A stretch of DNA of 6,582 nt, taken from RUG14186 sp964644555 (GTDB taxonomy: Bacteria > Bacillota > Clostridia > Eubacteriales > Anaerofustaceae). Below are positions 5,948 through 6,582 of the stretch, piece by piece. Below the pieces are notes generated by a model that was not told the origin of the DNA, made no database searches, and saw only the letters and a program-made list of their open reading frames with translations. The DNA is taken from contig CAZXWI010000084.1 in NCBI GenBank assembly GCA_964644555.1, positions 1-6,582 on the forward strand, written 5' to 3'. A program made the position numbers and the translations under genes. Each line of letters begins with the position of its first letter. Position 1 is the stretch's first letter.

Positions 5948-6484
5948 ATGCGAGAAGTAGATTTTGACGATAAGGAATTTTTACAAGTTATTGATGAATT
6001 TTTAAGGCAATGTGATAAATGCGTTCAAAATTCTTATTCCACAAAGGGCATTACACCAGCCAAACTAACAAAAGAATTGAATGTAATTTTAGCAGATTTT
6101 GGCTATGTAAGTCATATTGGCTTTGGTGTAAGAAAATTGTCAAAAAAACCATCTATGTGTTTTGCACCTCGAAATATCTTGGATAAAAATTTAGTTAATG
6201 GTGAAAAGTTACAACTTAACAGAGGTGTTTATATTTGGCTTGGTTATAATATTAACAAAGCTTGTTTATGCCTTTGTATCGCTTACTCTAATGCTTGTAA
6301 AAACCTTTCTTTTAAGGCTATAAATTTGATTAAAGAAAAAAGGGCTATTGAAGTAAAAAATGGCGTAAAAGAGTGGGAGTATTACTATGCTAGAAGCGAA
6401 TACAAAGAAAACTTAGTTAAAGATTTTTTGCATTTAATAAGCGAATTCAATCAATTTGCAATCAATGATTTTAAGTCTTTTTAA
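5948..6484 (+). CDS. Unknown protein with faint resemblance to the McrB N-terminal (DUF3578-type) domain
   Basis: 178 residues from ATG 5948, which has AAAGG (5937-5941) six bases upstream. An ATG at 5912 would add 12 residues (MDTNSIMLERFK) but has only a weak AAGAAG site. There is no signal peptide or membrane span. Residues 1-50 are helical (FLQVIDEFLRQCDKCVQNSY). A central part (51-120) looks like alternating strands: GYVSHIGFGVRK, SMCFAPRN, then LNRGVYIWLGYNINKACLCL. The C-terminal 125-175 is helical (EWEYYYARSEYKENLVKDFL). The order 'Gly-rich strand, Pro-containing strand, RGVYIW-L-Y, L-L strand' recalls the modified-DNA-binding N-terminal domain of McrB-like restriction proteins, but there is no GTPase or nuclease part. 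I do not recognise it securely. It is the only complete plus-strand gene and is divergent from a small regulator, which suggests a regulated accessory or defence-related module. Codon use matches the neighbours. Confidence 0.75.
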   Translation: MREVDFDDKEFLQVIDEFLRQCDKCVQNSYSTKGITPAKLTKELNVILADFGYVSHIGFGVRKLSKKPSMCFAPRNILDKNLVNGEKLQLNRGVYIWLGYNINKACLCLCIAYSNACKNLSFKAINLIKEKRAIEVKNGVKEWEYYYARSEYKENLVKDFLHLISEFNQFAINDFKSF

Positions 6485-6502
6485 TATAGAGACAACTTAA
6501 AT

Positions 6503-6582
6503 TTATTTCAAAGCTAACAGCTTTTCATTTAACACGCTTTGCGGGGTTAAGCCTGTGAATTTGGCGTTTAAAACACCCTTTT
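6503..6582 (-). CDS. 3' end of an unidentified gene (partial)
   Basis: A minus-strand frame enters from the window edge and ends at a TAA at 6503-6505. The 26 complete codons encode a soluble C-terminus, KGVLNAKFTGLTPQSVLNEK followed by LLALK, with normal composition for this genome. It converges on the plus-strand unknown gene with an 18-base gap. The fragment is too short to assign a family. Confidence 0.55.
   Translation of the reverse strand, partial: KGVLNAKFTGLTPQSVLNEKLLALK
6510..6525 (+). terminator. Weak candidate terminator after the plus-strand unknown gene
   Basis: AAAGCT, loop AAC, AGCTTT form a six-base-pair stem 25 bases past the stop codon, followed by TCATTT. The stem is short and AT-rich with a three-base loop. 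It lies inside the 3' coding end of the converging partial gene, so it may be coincidental. Confidence 0.3.

Overview
The window is AT-rich and tightly packed. It looks like chromosomal DNA from a Campylobacter species or close Campylobacterota relative. The reasons are Lys/Phe/Leu-rich proteins, frequent ATGA stop/start overlaps, TAAAAT/TACAAT -10 boxes, and two gene sets I recognise from C. jejuni: the ciaD-cca-purU neighbourhood and the agmatine-to-putrescine genes. The species call rests on remembered gene order, not on a search.

Region 1 (1-2516, minus strand) is a four-gene operon: a small TPR-like protein, a CiaD-like protein, the tRNA CCA-adding enzyme (cca) and formyltetrahydrofolate deformylase (purU, which runs to the window edge with only its stop codon missing). 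All four genes overlap their neighbours, and an extended -10 promoter lies just upstream of the first.

Region 2 (2553-5309, minus strand) is a three-gene operon: agmatine deiminase (aguA), a cation diffusion facilitator transporter, and N-carbamoylputrescine amidohydrolase (aguB), joined by two ATGA overlaps. AguA and AguB carry out consecutive steps from agmatine to putrescine, and an apparent metal transporter sits between them. Only 71 bases separate this operon from region 1 and no strong terminator is visible, so read-through is possible.

Region 3 (5275-6582) is accessory in character. It holds a 226-base spacer with apparent gene debris and a 79-residue helix-turn-helix protein on the minus strand. 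A divergent plus-strand gene of unknown function follows, with a faint resemblance to the N-terminal domain of McrB-type restriction proteins. The 3' end of an unidentified minus-strand gene closes the window. Between the two divergent genes lies a striking dyad: two 15-bp palindromes 31 bp apart, about three helical turns, which together form a 46-bp imperfect palindrome. It is a good operator candidate for the helix-turn-helix protein and the most interesting feature in the window.

I see no rRNA, tRNA, insertion sequence, CRISPR array or replication origin.
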